36,401 bases of DNA. Origin: an uncultured Christensenella sp. Its GTDB lineage: Bacteria; Bacillota; Clostridia; Christensenellales; Pumilibacteraceae. Position 1 is the first letter of the stretch; each line of letters opens with the position of its first letter. Of this stretch, positions 1 through 7,756 are shown one piece after another. The stretch is taken from NCBI GenBank assembly GCA_910579205.1, contig CAJTTD010000003.1, forward strand, positions 48,491 to 84,891, read 5' to 3'. A program made the translations under genes and the position numbers. The notes beneath the pieces are model-generated. The model was not told where the DNA came from. It saw nothing but the letters and a program-made list of their open reading frames with translations, and ran no database searches.

Positions 1-93
1 AGATACGGCGATAAACGAGCCTATAAAAAATGCCGCTACGATCACGAATATAACGCTCGCGATCACTATCAACGCTATCATCCAACCTTGCAT
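1..93 (-). CDS. Unrecognised membrane protein, N-terminal fragment
   Basis: Only the first 31 codons are inside the window; the gene continues past the left edge. The ATG at 91-93 follows GGGAG six bases upstream. The visible residues start MQGWM and then form one long hydrophobic stretch rich in Ile, Val and Ala, so this is a signal anchor or first transmembrane helix. A strong promoter at 241-269 reads toward it. RNase Y and small UPF0154-type proteins also begin with such a helix, but nothing here allows a choice between families. Confidence 0.7.
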   Translation of the reverse strand, partial: MQGWMIALIVIASVIFVIVAAFFIGSFIAVS

Positions 94-354
94 AATATCT
101 CCCAAATTAAAACCAAAATCATTAGAAGCGCACGCGCGCTCGGAACATTTCCCGACCCGTTTTACGCGCAGCAACGAAACAGAAACGTCTTATTGCGCGC
201 GGTGTCAGCTAAAAGCCGCCCATCAAAACAAGTCAACAGTATTGTATCACAAAACATACGGACTGTCAAGCTACAAGCTACGCGCAAATCACAAAGCGCG
301 CGATCGACGCACCGTTGAGCGAGCATGCGCCGCCGTTCTTTGCCGCCTTTTTAC
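94..354. other. Intergenic stretch without a gene
   Basis: This gap separates the minus-strand membrane gene from the plus-strand tRNA gene. It holds the leader and promoter of the membrane gene. The leader is about 140 bases, and I see no recognisable riboswitch consensus or terminator in it. The short reading frames here have no ribosome site. Confidence 0.6.
241..269 (-). promoter_or_regulatory. Sigma-A type promoter for the membrane protein at the left edge
   Basis: On the minus strand TTGACA (264-269) and TACAAT (241-246) are separated by exactly 17 bases. This is close to the consensus for the vegetative sigma factor and faces the gene starting at 93. Confidence 0.7.
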
Positions 355-383
355 TTGACCTTTGCAGCAAGAAGTGTTATATT
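355..383 (+). promoter_or_regulatory. Sigma-A type promoter for tRNA-Arg
   Basis: TTGACC (355-360) and TATATT (378-383) are 17 bases apart. The expected transcription start near 390 lies about 19 bases before the tRNA, typical for a tRNA gene transcribed alone. Confidence 0.75.
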
Positions 384-408
384 AAACACATAAGGTAAAT
401 AAACGCTT

Positions 409-483
409 GGATCCGTAATTAAATGGATATAATACCTCCCTCCTAAGGAGGCTTTGTGGGTTCGATTCCCGCCGGGTCTACCA
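409..483 (+). tRNA. tRNA-Arg (anticodon CCU), CCA encoded
   Basis: A full cloverleaf can be drawn. The acceptor stem pairs GGATCCG with CGGGTCT, allowing two G-U pairs. The D stem is ATTA/TAAT with GG in its loop. The anticodon stem is CCTCC/GGAGG around loop CTCCTAA, giving anticodon CCT, which reads AGG. The T stem is GTGGG/CCCGC around TTCGATT. The discriminator is A, followed by an encoded CCA. This gene is the insertion target of the element to its right: the 3' half recurs at 9170-9215. Because the left copy is complete, the tRNA remains functional after integration. Confidence 0.97.
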
Positions 484-485
484 AA
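440..485 (+). repeat. Left attachment repeat (attL) at the tRNA-Arg 3' end
   Basis: These 46 bases run from the anticodon loop to just past the CCA. They recur at 9170-9215 in the same orientation with one difference (T462 against G9192). Direct repeats of a tRNA 3' end bounding a gene cassette are the classic footprint of tyrosine-integrase-mediated insertion. Confidence 0.93.
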
Positions 486-550
486 CACGGTCGCGTTTGA
501 ACACAACAAAGTATATCTTTGTGAACGGTGTCGCAGGCGCGATATTCGAG

Positions 551-581
551 AGACAGTAAGTATAAAACCTACTGTCTTTTG
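551..581 (+). terminator. Intrinsic terminator after tRNA-Arg, inside the island
   Basis: AGACAGTA (551-558) and TACTGTCT (570-577) form a perfect 8-bp stem with an 11-base loop, followed by a T-rich run. It can end the tRNA transcript and insulate the island from it. Confidence 0.75.
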
Positions 582-607
582 TTTTGTCAAAATGTTTGTA
601 GCGTGCG

Positions 608-857
608 CTCCGAATTTATTGCCTTTTCGGCTGTGGTGGTTGGCACAGTTAAAAGCCGAAAGTCAACGGCGAAAAATTTTACGGAGAATATGTAATTGAC
701 AAAGGTCGAGTTCTTAATAAGGGCTTGACCTTTTACTTTGACGTAAAATTTTTTCGCTGTGTCGTTGACTTTTGGACGAACAAGACAATAAAGGGTTATA
801 ACTCCCACTTTTACCTGTGCCGTTTTGTTGTTGCCGAAAGGCAATATAAATTCGGAG
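608..857 (+). repeat. Long imperfect inverted repeat upstream of the 83-residue gene
   Basis: The arms 608-682 and 743-857 are reverse complements over several blocks: CTCCGAATTTATTGCC with GGCAATATAAATTCGGAG, GGCACAG with CTGTGCC, and a block with AAAGTCAACG and GTAAAATTTTT cores. The right arm has about 26 extra bases. Transcribed rightward it would fold into a hairpin of roughly 250 bases. The base of that hairpin pairs with the GGAG of the ribosome site for the gene at 869, so it may restrict translation. A degenerate duplicated element or a replication/transfer structure are other readings. No clear promoter was found inside it. Confidence 0.75.
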
Positions 858-868
858 GTAAATCCAAA

Positions 869-1120
869 ATGAAAGAAACAAGTGCAAATAAATACTATCT
901 CAATGAATTCAGTTTTGATGACGGAGAATACGAGATAACGTTTAACATCGTAGATATTAACTTCTTCGCCGAAACGATAACGGTAGCTATCACTCGCGCA
1001 GGCAAGATAACACAAGACACATTCCCGTTACTCCGCGACAAAGACGGTAAACTGTATTTTGAATTCGGTATGTTTTACGAAAACAAGATACATCTCGACG
1101 ATTTCGACGAGGTGAACTGA
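869..1120 (+). CDS. Small acidic protein of unknown function (83 aa)
   Basis: The start is the ATG at 869, chosen because GGAGG lies at 854-858 with a normal gap; a longer upstream reading would run through the hairpin and has no ribosome site. The product is soluble, rich in Asp, Glu, Phe and Tyr, and shows alternating hydrophobic strands (for example YEITFNIVDI and ETITVAITRAG) suggestive of a small beta-rich fold. I recognise no family. Its stop is one base before the next ATG, so it is co-translated with the sigma-like gene. Small proteins of this kind are common at one end of integrative elements, but a role here is only inference. Confidence 0.75.
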   Translation: MKETSANKYYLNEFSFDDGEYEITFNIVDINFFAETITVAITRAGKITQDTFPLLRDKDGKLYFEFGMFYENKIHLDDFDEVN

Positions 1121-1121
1121 A

Positions 1122-1742
1122 ATGAGCAATAACAGAATTCTTAATTTCGATGTTCTCCAAGAAGAAATCAATCCAAACAATGTAATAGCTATATCCGAGT
1201 TATTAGCATTTTCACAAACACGTTTTTTAATAAGTTATATGGGAAACCTTATGCAAAAGATATATGCCGAATTATATGCAGACATAAAACATAAGAACGA
1301 TATAAACCACGTATTCAGTGACGGGTACGACTTGGTACACGAAGGAGCATTATATCTTTGTGAACACTACGGAGAGCATATAAACGACGTTATAGATTAT
1401 TCCAAGAAAGGCAAAGCAATTACGATACGGATAGTATGTATCCGCAAGATGATGAAGCTCATAAACCAGGATTCAAGAGATTATTACCGTAATACAGATA
1501 TAGACAATATTACAGATGAGGATGAGCCATTAGTCGAACTCAAAGAAGAATCTAACGATTACACCCACTGCGACGAGATAGTAGAAAATCTTAACCTTAC
1601 GGACAATATGAAACTTGCATTGGAGTGTCGAATGGCTGGGTTGAGTTATCCCGATATAGGACGAATACTCGATAGAGTACAATCTACTGTTTATGAGTAC
1701 TTCATTAAAATGCGACAGAGATATACTGCAATTTATAAGTAA
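1122..1742 (+). CDS. Sigma-70 region 4-like regulatory protein
   Basis: This 206-residue protein begins one base after the preceding stop, with GAGG just upstream. The last 60 residues read like sigma region 4: a TDNMKLALECRMAG helix, then SYPDIGRIL as the first helix of a helix-turn-helix, and a basic recognition helix ending in MRQRYTAIYK. The first 140 residues have scattered hydrophobic patches (for example NVIAISELLAF) and a helical segment (AITIRIVCIRKMMKLI) that could match a reduced region 2, but this is uncertain. Integrative elements of Gram-positive bacteria, such as Tn916, encode sigma-like regulators next to their recombination genes. Here the expected excisionase and integrase do not follow. 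It probably regulates island genes. Confidence 0.6.
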   Translation: MSNNRILNFDVLQEEINPNNVIAISELLAFSQTRFLISYMGNLMQKIYAELYADIKHKNDINHVFSDGYDLVHEGALYLCEHYGEHINDVIDYSKKGKAITIRIVCIRKMMKLINQDSRDYYRNTDIDNITDEDEPLVELKEESNDYTHCDEIVENLNLTDNMKLALECRMAGLSYPDIGRILDRVQSTVYEYFIKMRQRYTAIYK

Positions 1743-1989
1743 AGTGTTAAATATAAAATACGATAAAAACTGTAAGATATTTCGCAACTTTAACGGCGGT
1801 ATTTATTTCCTGATAACCCACCTACAGTATAGATACGTATACTCGTAACAATGCTTTTATCTATTATATTATAAAAAGGCACGAATAAAATACACAATTC
1901 TCATAGGAAACAAAAACTAAAATTTCATAAGAGTTGCACTTTCAAGCGATGGAAAAGAAGCAAACTCTATTCGGATCTGTTTCTTTTAT
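1743..1989. other. Convergent intergenic region
   Basis: The rightward sigma-like gene and the leftward nine-gene operon meet here. The DNA is very AT-rich. A weak stem pairs AGAGTTTGC with GCAACTCT on the minus strand near 1930-1970 and could act as a poor terminator. In many elements this junction holds integrase and excisionase genes, but none is present. Confidence 0.45.
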
Positions 1990-3654
1990 CTATGAACGTT
2001 TTTTTGATTCGTCCAAACGTTTAAATAAATGAGATAAAAGGCTTAACAAATCAAGGCAATCCTTTTCAGAGAATAAGCCGGTATCTTTTAAGTCCGATAT
2101 TTCTTCATGACTTACTACATTTCGTCCTCCGCAAACTGCGCCCATTGATAAAAACTTTTGTCCTTCTTCGATGTTTTCAATGGTTTGTGTATCAAACAGC
2201 TGTCCATTAGGACGATATTTGTGATTGGCTGTGGTCTCCAAAACTGCATCTTTACCAAAAGCCTTTGATACAATTGCACGATCTTCCGATTCCGATATAT
2301 CGGCTTTTTCCTTAACGGCATTTTTATAACGCTTCATTGCTTCGCAAAAAGCTTGATAATAATTTTTGTCTTTATAATAGCTTTCCGCAGCATCTCTGAT
2401 TTGCTCATGTAAAAGGCGATAATGGTAATATGTATAGGGCGGTATAAGATCATAAACGTTTTTAACCACGCTTGTAAAATCTTCATCGCTTAATTCTGGT
2501 TTGTCGGAAATTTTGTCTACCAAATCTTGTAATTTGGGTTTGACTTCTTCCGGAACATGTTCAAACCAATCGTGAATATTAACGCCGGATCTCGTAGTCG
2601 TTTTCGTTGTCTTTGCTTCTTTCCTCTTTTTGCTCCAATCTCGCGCGACGTAACGTATGATTTTATATAAATAATCTTTTAGCTGTTCCGCTTCCAAAAT
2701 ATCCCAACTAATGGATTGTCTATCCGTTGCTATAAGATCTTTATCGAATTCATCTAAGAAGTCGGCTTCAATCCATCCGGATATATATGAGAAAACATAT
2801 CCCGCCTCGGGAACACCAAAAAAACCTGCGACATTAGCTAATCTTCCGTTCACATATAATGTAATGCCCCTTAAAGATTGATCCATTGGCTTTTTGGTAG
2901 ATAAAATTTTTCCCCTCAAGTAATCTTTATACTGATAATCGTCATCAATTTCTTTAACAATTGATTCAATATCCCATTCAAATTCTTTACTTATACCACT
3001 ATATTGCAATTCTTTTGTTAAAGTAATCTCTTCGGAGTCATTCTTCTTGATTTTAACAATAAAACTTTTTTCATCAAAACAGTTAAATAATTTTGATAAA
3101 GAGAAAGCCGTTGCTTTCAAATCAAAAGGCGTCTTTCTGGATAAATTATGTAACGTAATAGTTGTTCCTTTTTCTTCTATATTATCTTTTCTAATGCGCC
3201 TATAAATTGGATAATAAGTGCCAGACGACTCGCCCAAAATACTATCCCAATCCATTGTAAATTGAGTTTTTAGTTCTTCACCGGATTTAGTTGTTTCAAT
3301 GGTTATTGTTTTTCCAATGCCGAACAATGCAAGTTTTCCCAAGCCCTTTTTTCCGGTAATTTTCCTTCCGCTTGAATTGGTACGACTTGAATCCGTATCT
3401 CTTCTTTTACGTCCTATTACCAAGAAATTATCTTTAACTTCTTCGTAAGACATTCCGTCACCATTATCTGTAATTATTATTCGTTTATCATCTGGCACGC
3501 TATCATAAAGCATAACAGTAACTTCTGTAGCGTCCGCATCATAAGCATTGGCTACGAGTTCGGCTAAAGCATACGGGAGCTGAGAGTACATTTTAATGCC
3601 CAAATGCTCTATGGTTCGAGGATCGAACTTCAGTTGCAACTTTTCTTCTGTCAT
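1990..3654 (-). CDS. GHKL ATPase (MutL/MORC/Hsp90-type) of the R-M operon
   Basis: The 554-residue protein opens with a Bergerat-fold ATPase domain. It has the N box ELVANAYDA (Glu32, Asn36), the G1 box DNGDGM (Asp63), and the G2 box GKKGLGK near residue 101. The rest has no domain I can name; it contains helical, charged segments, with a Lys-rich stretch (KKRKEAKTTK) near 340. Two adjacent ATGs are possible; the second (3654) sits better, eight bases from AAGGAG. It starts 17 bases downstream of the intact C5 methyltransferase, as last gene of the operon. MutL/MORC-like GHKL ATPases are known to travel with R-M genes (Iyer, Abhiman and Aravind, 2008). Such proteins are thought to load on or remodel DNA; that role here is inferred. 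Confidence 0.85.
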   Translation of the reverse strand: MTEEKLQLKFDPRTIEHLGIKMYSQLPYALAELVANAYDADATEVTVMLYDSVPDDKRIIITDNGDGMSYEEVKDNFLVIGRKRRDTDSSRTNSSGRKITGKKGLGKLALFGIGKTITIETTKSGEELKTQFTMDWDSILGESSGTYYPIYRRIRKDNIEEKGTTITLHNLSRKTPFDLKATAFSLSKLFNCFDEKSFIVKIKKNDSEEITLTKELQYSGISKEFEWDIESIVKEIDDDYQYKDYLRGKILSTKKPMDQSLRGITLYVNGRLANVAGFFGVPEAGYVFSYISGWIEADFLDEFDKDLIATDRQSISWDILEAEQLKDYLYKIIRYVARDWSKKRKEAKTTKTTTRSGVNIHDWFEHVPEEVKPKLQDLVDKISDKPELSDEDFTSVVKNVYDLIPPYTYYHYRLLHEQIRDAAESYYKDKNYYQAFCEAMKRYKNAVKEKADISESEDRAIVSKAFGKDAVLETTANHKYRPNGQLFDTQTIENIEEGQKFLSMGAVCGGRNVVSHEEISDLKDTGLFSEKDCLDLLSLLSHLFKRLDESKKRS

Positions 3655-3671
3655 CATTGATTCTCCTTATC

Positions 3672-4733
3672 TTATGGTTGAATATTATGCGCAATAAGCT
3701 GTTGTGAAATAGACACACCTATAACTTCACCTAAACGCACAGGGACAGCATTTCCGATATGCCTGGCAACATCTCTCATACAATAATCTTTTGTATCGGA
3801 TGAAAAAAATTCATAATTTATAGGAAACGTTTGTAATAATGCTCCTTCACGAAGAGTTAACGCTCTATCTTGTTCCGGATGTCCATATCGTCCCGTACCG
3901 TAACAGAAAAACTGAGTTGTCATAGTAGGACCAATCTTATCCCAAGACATTCGTCCGTAAACGGAAGTATATGTTTTTCCGGAATCTTGCCTATGGCATT
4001 TGCATCTGAGTTTCTCAGGCCAATCCTTCCAAGTGCCACCCGGAACAGACGCCTGTATTCTTTGTAAGTTTAATGACGAAAGGCTTGCTGCTCGATGTAA
4101 ATGATCTGTCGGACAAGTTTCTCCCGCTGCCACTTTTGGCAAATCTTCTATATATGGTCTTATTACAACTTTTTTTCTGTCATGTGTCGGCGGTAGTAAA
4201 TGAATTTTGCCGAGCAATGAAGCCAATAATACAAAACGATGTCGATTTTGCGGAATTCCGTAATCCGGGCAATAAACTATCTGTCCGCCATCCGTATAAT
4301 ATCCTCGATCTTTTAGTAAAGCAACAAAGGACTTAAATACATTTGAGTTTCGAATTTCGGGGACGTTTTCCATTGATACCATCATCGGCTTAACGCCCTT
4401 TATCAATCTTCCGAATTCGGAAAGCAAATCGTACTTTTCGTCCAATTCGCGCGGCGAATCCTTAAACCGTTTATAGCTCATTGTTGAAAAAGGTTGACAC
4501 GGGGCACAACCTACTAAAATTTTATCCGCACCCGGCGAGTAACACCTATTTATTTCTTCGGGTGAAACGTCTTTTATATTACGACAATGAAAAACGGTCT
4601 TATTGTTATGTGTATAAGCATATTCGCATGTTTTATCATTATCGAAACCGGCAACGACATTTAAACCTGCCTGTTTTAATCCACACGTAAGTCCACCGAC
4701 TCCGCAAAATAAGTCAATTACTTCAAACGGCAT
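3672..4733 (-). CDS. DNA (cytosine-5) methyltransferase, complete
   Basis: At 353 residues it has all the landmarks of a type II C5 methyltransferase. Motif I is DLFCGVGG at residues 7-14. Motif IV is GCAPCQPFS with catalytic Cys79. Motif VI is ENV at 122. Motif VIII is QNRHR. Motif X is HIGNAVPV near the C-terminus, with a target-recognition region between. The ATG at 4733 was chosen over a longer reading because TCCTCC (GGAGGA) lies seven bases upstream and motif I then begins at the usual place. The gene overlaps the end of the nuclease gene by 11 bases, so the two are translationally coupled. It should transfer a methyl group from S-adenosylmethionine to cytosine and protect DNA against that nuclease. 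Confidence 0.93.
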   Translation of the reverse strand: MPFEVIDLFCGVGGLTCGLKQAGLNVVAGFDNDKTCEYAYTHNNKTVFHCRNIKDVSPEEINRCYSPGADKILVGCAPCQPFSTMSYKRFKDSPRELDEKYDLLSEFGRLIKGVKPMMVSMENVPEIRNSNVFKSFVALLKDRGYYTDGGQIVYCPDYGIPQNRHRFVLLASLLGKIHLLPPTHDRKKVVIRPYIEDLPKVAAGETCPTDHLHRAASLSSLNLQRIQASVPGGTWKDWPEKLRCKCHRQDSGKTYTSVYGRMSWDKIGPTMTTQFFCYGTGRYGHPEQDRALTLREGALLQTFPINYEFFSSDTKDYCMRDVARHIGNAVPVRLGEVIGVSISQQLIAHNIQP

Positions 4734-5661
4734 TTGTGTTTCCTCCGGAAAACAATGATACGACATGTGTTTTTGGTAAAATAGAAATGTCAACAACATC
4801 ATTTTTAATATCATTATTTATAATAATTTTAATATCGCATGGATCAATATTGGAGTAATGAGTGTTACAATAATCCCTTATTTTTTTTATGTCACTAATA
4901 ATTTCTTTTAACCACCGCGAGTTGTTTTTGAGAAACCAGATGCCATTGTCTATATCGACCAACACCAAATGAGTGTCGGTGTTTTCCAAACGTGCTATTT
5001 CATTATCCGATAGAAAAAATGTTCCGCTATTAATATTTTTAACTTCTAAACCGACATCGTAGAATCGAATATCATATCCATAGGTTTTGTTGTTCGCAAC
5101 ATCAAAGAAATCCTGATTCTTTATAAACCCCAAACTTGTTAAAAACGATGTGAAATATTTCTCAGCTTTTCTGCCGCTGCGAATTTTATTAGCCGATTCA
5201 TCGGAAGTTCCAGATATTCTTCTAACGCTGTAATTATGTGCGATGTATTCGGCTGTCGGCAACTCGTGCTTCAGTAGTTCGACCGAGAAATCTGCAATAA
5301 TCTGATTATCTCTGATTTCTTGCGATAAGACTACGTTATTGTCTTCTTGCGATATAAGAACACTACCGAATTCGAATAAAACAGGTAACGCAGCTTTTAG
5401 GAAACCTTTTCTTAGATATGAGCTTCTACCGGTTGAAGAAAAAAACGCATTCAACTCATTATACAAAATACTATTTGCATCTCTTATGTCAGGTTCCAAA
5501 CTTCTGACTTCCCAAATTAATGTGTGTGAGACACTTGAGGCATTCATAAACTCAAAAAGATATTTAACCGCATTCGTATAAGAAGTGGCGGTACCTGTTT
5601 CCGAAGGAAATCGTTGTTGACAATATGTTTTAAATTTTGAGATAAACTCGTCTATTAGCAT
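4723..5661 (-). CDS. Putative restriction endonuclease, PD-(D/E)XK / DUF3883-like
   Basis: This 312-residue protein has two parts. The N-terminal 130 residues are helical and match nothing I know. The C-terminal part, from GRKAEKYF near residue 163, reads like the DUF3883/NO VEIN-type nuclease fold: YGYDIRF with Asp197, then LEVKNINSG with Glu206 and Lys208, then FLSDNEIARL. Asp-Glu-X-Lys in this arrangement is the active site of PD-(D/E)XK nucleases. CGGAG lies eight bases before the ATG. Its 11-base overlap with the complete methyltransferase marks it as that enzyme's cognate nuclease. The recognition sequence cannot be read from the protein. Confidence 0.72.
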   Translation of the reverse strand: MLIDEFISKFKTYCQQRFPSETGTATSYTNAVKYLFEFMNASSVSHTLIWEVRSLEPDIRDANSILYNELNAFFSSTGRSSYLRKGFLKAALPVLFEFGSVLISQEDNNVVLSQEIRDNQIIADFSVELLKHELPTAEYIAHNYSVRRISGTSDESANKIRSGRKAEKYFTSFLTSLGFIKNQDFFDVANNKTYGYDIRFYDVGLEVKNINSGTFFLSDNEIARLENTDTHLVLVDIDNGIWFLKNNSRWLKEIISDIKKIRDYCNTHYSNIDPCDIKIIINNDIKNDVVDISILPKTHVVSLFSGGNTNAV

Positions 5662-5690
5662 TATCTATGCTCCGTTTATATCATTAAAAT

Positions 5691-6569
5691 TTATTCATTG
5701 ACGTGTAAAATATCTTGAATTACTTTCACGCATACCGTATTTCCGGCTTGCTTGTATTGTTCTCGCTCGGGAACGGTATCGGGGAATGTAAAAGTAGTTG
5801 GGAAACCTTGTAAAGCCAAACATTCGGAGGGTGTTATATTTCGTAATCCGAAGTGGTCCTTTATAATCGGAACGCGGTTGGGATATGTCCCCATATTTGC
5901 TTTGAGCGTAAAGGCGATCCCGTCGTTGCTCGATTGAATTCCCCAATCAGAAAAGCGGTAGAGTTGTCTATCGTCAGTTATCGCTCTTTGCAGTCGGTCA
6001 TATTTCGGGTTATCGGGCGAGTAGTAGTACCGATCGTCAACCTTTATCGTAGTGGCAATAACATCTGTAATATGTTTTTCGAGCGGTACTTTCTCGGGGA
6101 AGCGGAAGCTGTCGCAAGCCGACTTATCCTTGAAAGCAACAATATATGTGCGCGTCCTATGTTGCGGAATGCCGTAATCGCAAGCGTCGGCTATGATATA
6201 ACGAATGTAATAACCGCGTCCCGCAAGCTCGTTATGAATTACGTTAAAGGTCTTTCCGTTATCGTGTTCGGTTAAGTTTGCCACGTTTTCCAAGAATACG
6301 ATTTTCGGTTGTTTTGCATCTATGACCTTGCCGACTTCGAAAAACAAGTTGCCGCGTTCGTCGTCAAATCCTTTTTGCTTTCCGCATACCGAGAACGGTT
6401 GACATGGAAATCCCGCCGCAACGATATCGCAATCGGGAATCGACGATTTTTCCACGGAACGAATATCGGCTTCTACTAAAACTACGTTAGGGAAATTATG
6501 CCGATAGGTCATACAAGCGAAGTTATCGTTTGCCCATACGATTTCATGTTCTGTTTGCTTGTTATACAT
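5691..6569 (-). CDS. DNA (cytosine-5) methyltransferase lacking motif I
   Basis: The 292 residues include motif IV GFPCQPFS (catalytic Cys56), motif VI ENV (94-96), motif VIII PQHRTR, a target-recognition region, and motif X ending QAGNTVCV. What is missing is the N-terminal 20-25 residues carrying motif I (the FxGxG loop that binds S-adenosylmethionine). The protein instead begins around the following strand (HEIVWANDNF). A stop codon lies in frame nine bases upstream of the ATG, and no Shine-Dalgarno site precedes it, so this is a genuine 5' truncation. Alone it should bind the cofactor poorly. It may be a decaying gene, or a subunit complemented by another protein, as in split enzymes such as M.AquI. 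Confidence 0.85.
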   Translation of the reverse strand: MYNKQTEHEIVWANDNFACMTYRHNFPNVVLVEADIRSVEKSSIPDCDIVAAGFPCQPFSVCGKQKGFDDERGNLFFEVGKVIDAKQPKIVFLENVANLTEHDNGKTFNVIHNELAGRGYYIRYIIADACDYGIPQHRTRTYIVAFKDKSACDSFRFPEKVPLEKHITDVIATTIKVDDRYYYSPDNPKYDRLQRAITDDRQLYRFSDWGIQSSNDGIAFTLKANMGTYPNRVPIIKDHFGLRNITPSECLALQGFPTTFTFPDTVPEREQYKQAGNTVCVKVIQDILHVNE

Positions 6570-6575
6570 TGCACT

Positions 6576-6965
6576 TTATTGAATTATCACATAATTGTAT
6601 CCCTCAACTATAAATGAACATATTTTTTTTACCGCATTGTTTTGCAGGATAAAATAGCTAACGGTTATGCGCTCGTCCGCACTGACGAATTCGGAATATA
6701 CTTCGTCTACAGATAGTTTTTCGTTGTCGTAAATTGAAATTCCGCCACAGTATCGTCCGCGACATTCAACGACATCTTGTAAGAAATCGCAGTTATTGTC
6801 TAACAGGAAATCCATTCTTTCCGTACGAATTGAATTTACGTTTACATCTTCATCAACCAATTCCATATCTGCTATTAAAGACAATTCGTCCTTTTCTTTG
6901 TATAGCAAGAAAACCTGTTCGGGATTTTGAATGTTTTCCACAAATACATTTTTTGTCGTTTTCAT
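6576..6965 (-). CDS. Hypothetical protein (129 aa) between HNH nuclease and methyltransferase
   Basis: The start ATG overlaps the stop of the HNH gene in an ATGA arrangement, with CGGAG just upstream, so translation is coupled. The product is acidic (a DEDVN cluster near residue 38), contains two Cys near CRGRYCGG, and shows alternating strands toward the C-terminus. I recognise no domain. It ends six bases before the truncated methyltransferase. It does not contain the missing motif I of that enzyme in any frame. A specificity, immunity or regulatory subunit would fit the place but is a guess. Confidence 0.75.
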   Translation of the reverse strand: MKTTKNVFVENIQNPEQVFLLYKEKDELSLIADMELVDEDVNVNSIRTERMDFLLDNNCDFLQDVVECRGRYCGGISIYDNEKLSVDEVYSEFVSADERITVSYFILQNNAVKKICSFIVEGYNYVIIQ

Positions 6966-7756
6966 TGATAACTCCGTTTTTCGAAAATCATATCGTTGTG
7001 ATATTCGAGAAAAATCTTGTCGGGCATAAATTTTTCAGGGAAGCGTATATTTTCGTTGTCATAACGTAAAAAATATTCTTGCAATGTTTTATTTGGCGTC
7101 ATTTTAATAGATTGAGAAATATGTATCTTCCCATCGGGTGTTACTGTTAATAAACCTCTATCAAAAGCTTTATCATGTAAAGCATTGAGACATAAACCAT
7201 TGCGCGGATTAGTTCTTTCAGCTTCGGTACAATCTCGCCACGGCTTTATGTGGCTTGCTATCATTAAATCCGCAATCGTTAATCCCGTAATACAACAAGT
7301 GGAGTTGTATGATGCCAATACTGCTTTTCGAAAAAAAGCTTGATTAACTCTCTGTTTAACTGTCGCAACGCGCTCTTTTCCAAGCGGAATATCTATTGTA
7401 GAATCAAGCGCTTGCAATGGATTCGTTGTGTCAATATATGGCATACTTTTACCGGTACGTTGAGCTATTATTTGTTCACTTAATAGAGACAATTCATCCC
7501 AACGGTCATTAAACTCGTCCCATATTTCCTTATCTAATCTGCTTACATTTGTTAAGCCCACAATGCCTTGTTTTTTCAATGATTCATCGAAGCTTCCAAA
7601 ATTTCCGATTTTCATATTGACAGCACTCGGAGTTCTACCTAAGATATTTGCAATTTTGATAACTTCGGAATGATTTTTGGAAGACTTTTGAAAAGGTATC
7701 TTACAATATAAATCGAGCACAACAATTTCTTCTTCTCTTGTCCAATTATTAGGCAT
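6962..7756 (-). CDS. HNH endonuclease, probable restriction enzyme
   Basis: The ATG at 7756 was chosen because AGGAG stands seven bases before it; a longer reading would start inside the methyltransferase gene without a ribosome site. The 264-residue product begins with a Myb/SANT-like or homeodomain-like helical segment (WTREEEIVVLDLY, later GRTPSAVNMKIGNF) that may contact DNA. The C-terminal HNH domain has C154-C155, ASHIKPW with His169, and GLCLNALHDKAFDRG with Asn191 and His194. HNH nucleases of this sort are common partners of C5 methyltransferases. It overlaps the truncated methyltransferase gene by eight bases. Confidence 0.82.
   Translation of the reverse strand: MPNNWTREEEIVVLDLYCKIPFQKSSKNHSEVIKIANILGRTPSAVNMKIGNFGSFDESLKKQGIVGLTNVSRLDKEIWDEFNDRWDELSLLSEQIIAQRTGKSMPYIDTTNPLQALDSTIDIPLGKERVATVKQRVNQAFFRKAVLASYNSTCCITGLTIADLMIASHIKPWRDCTEAERTNPRNGLCLNALHDKAFDRGLLTVTPDGKIHISQSIKMTPNKTLQEYFLRYDNENIRFPEKFMPDKIFLEYHNDMIFEKRSYQ

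Noticed and set aside
88..318. 76-codon plus-strand frame near the left edge
   Set aside because: No ribosome site, basic low-information composition, and it overlaps the promoter and leader of the minus-strand gene.
1949..2032. 27-codon plus-strand frame starting MEKKQ, possible remnant of a recombinase
   Set aside because: No ribosome site, overlaps the end of the ATPase gene, and too short to match any family.
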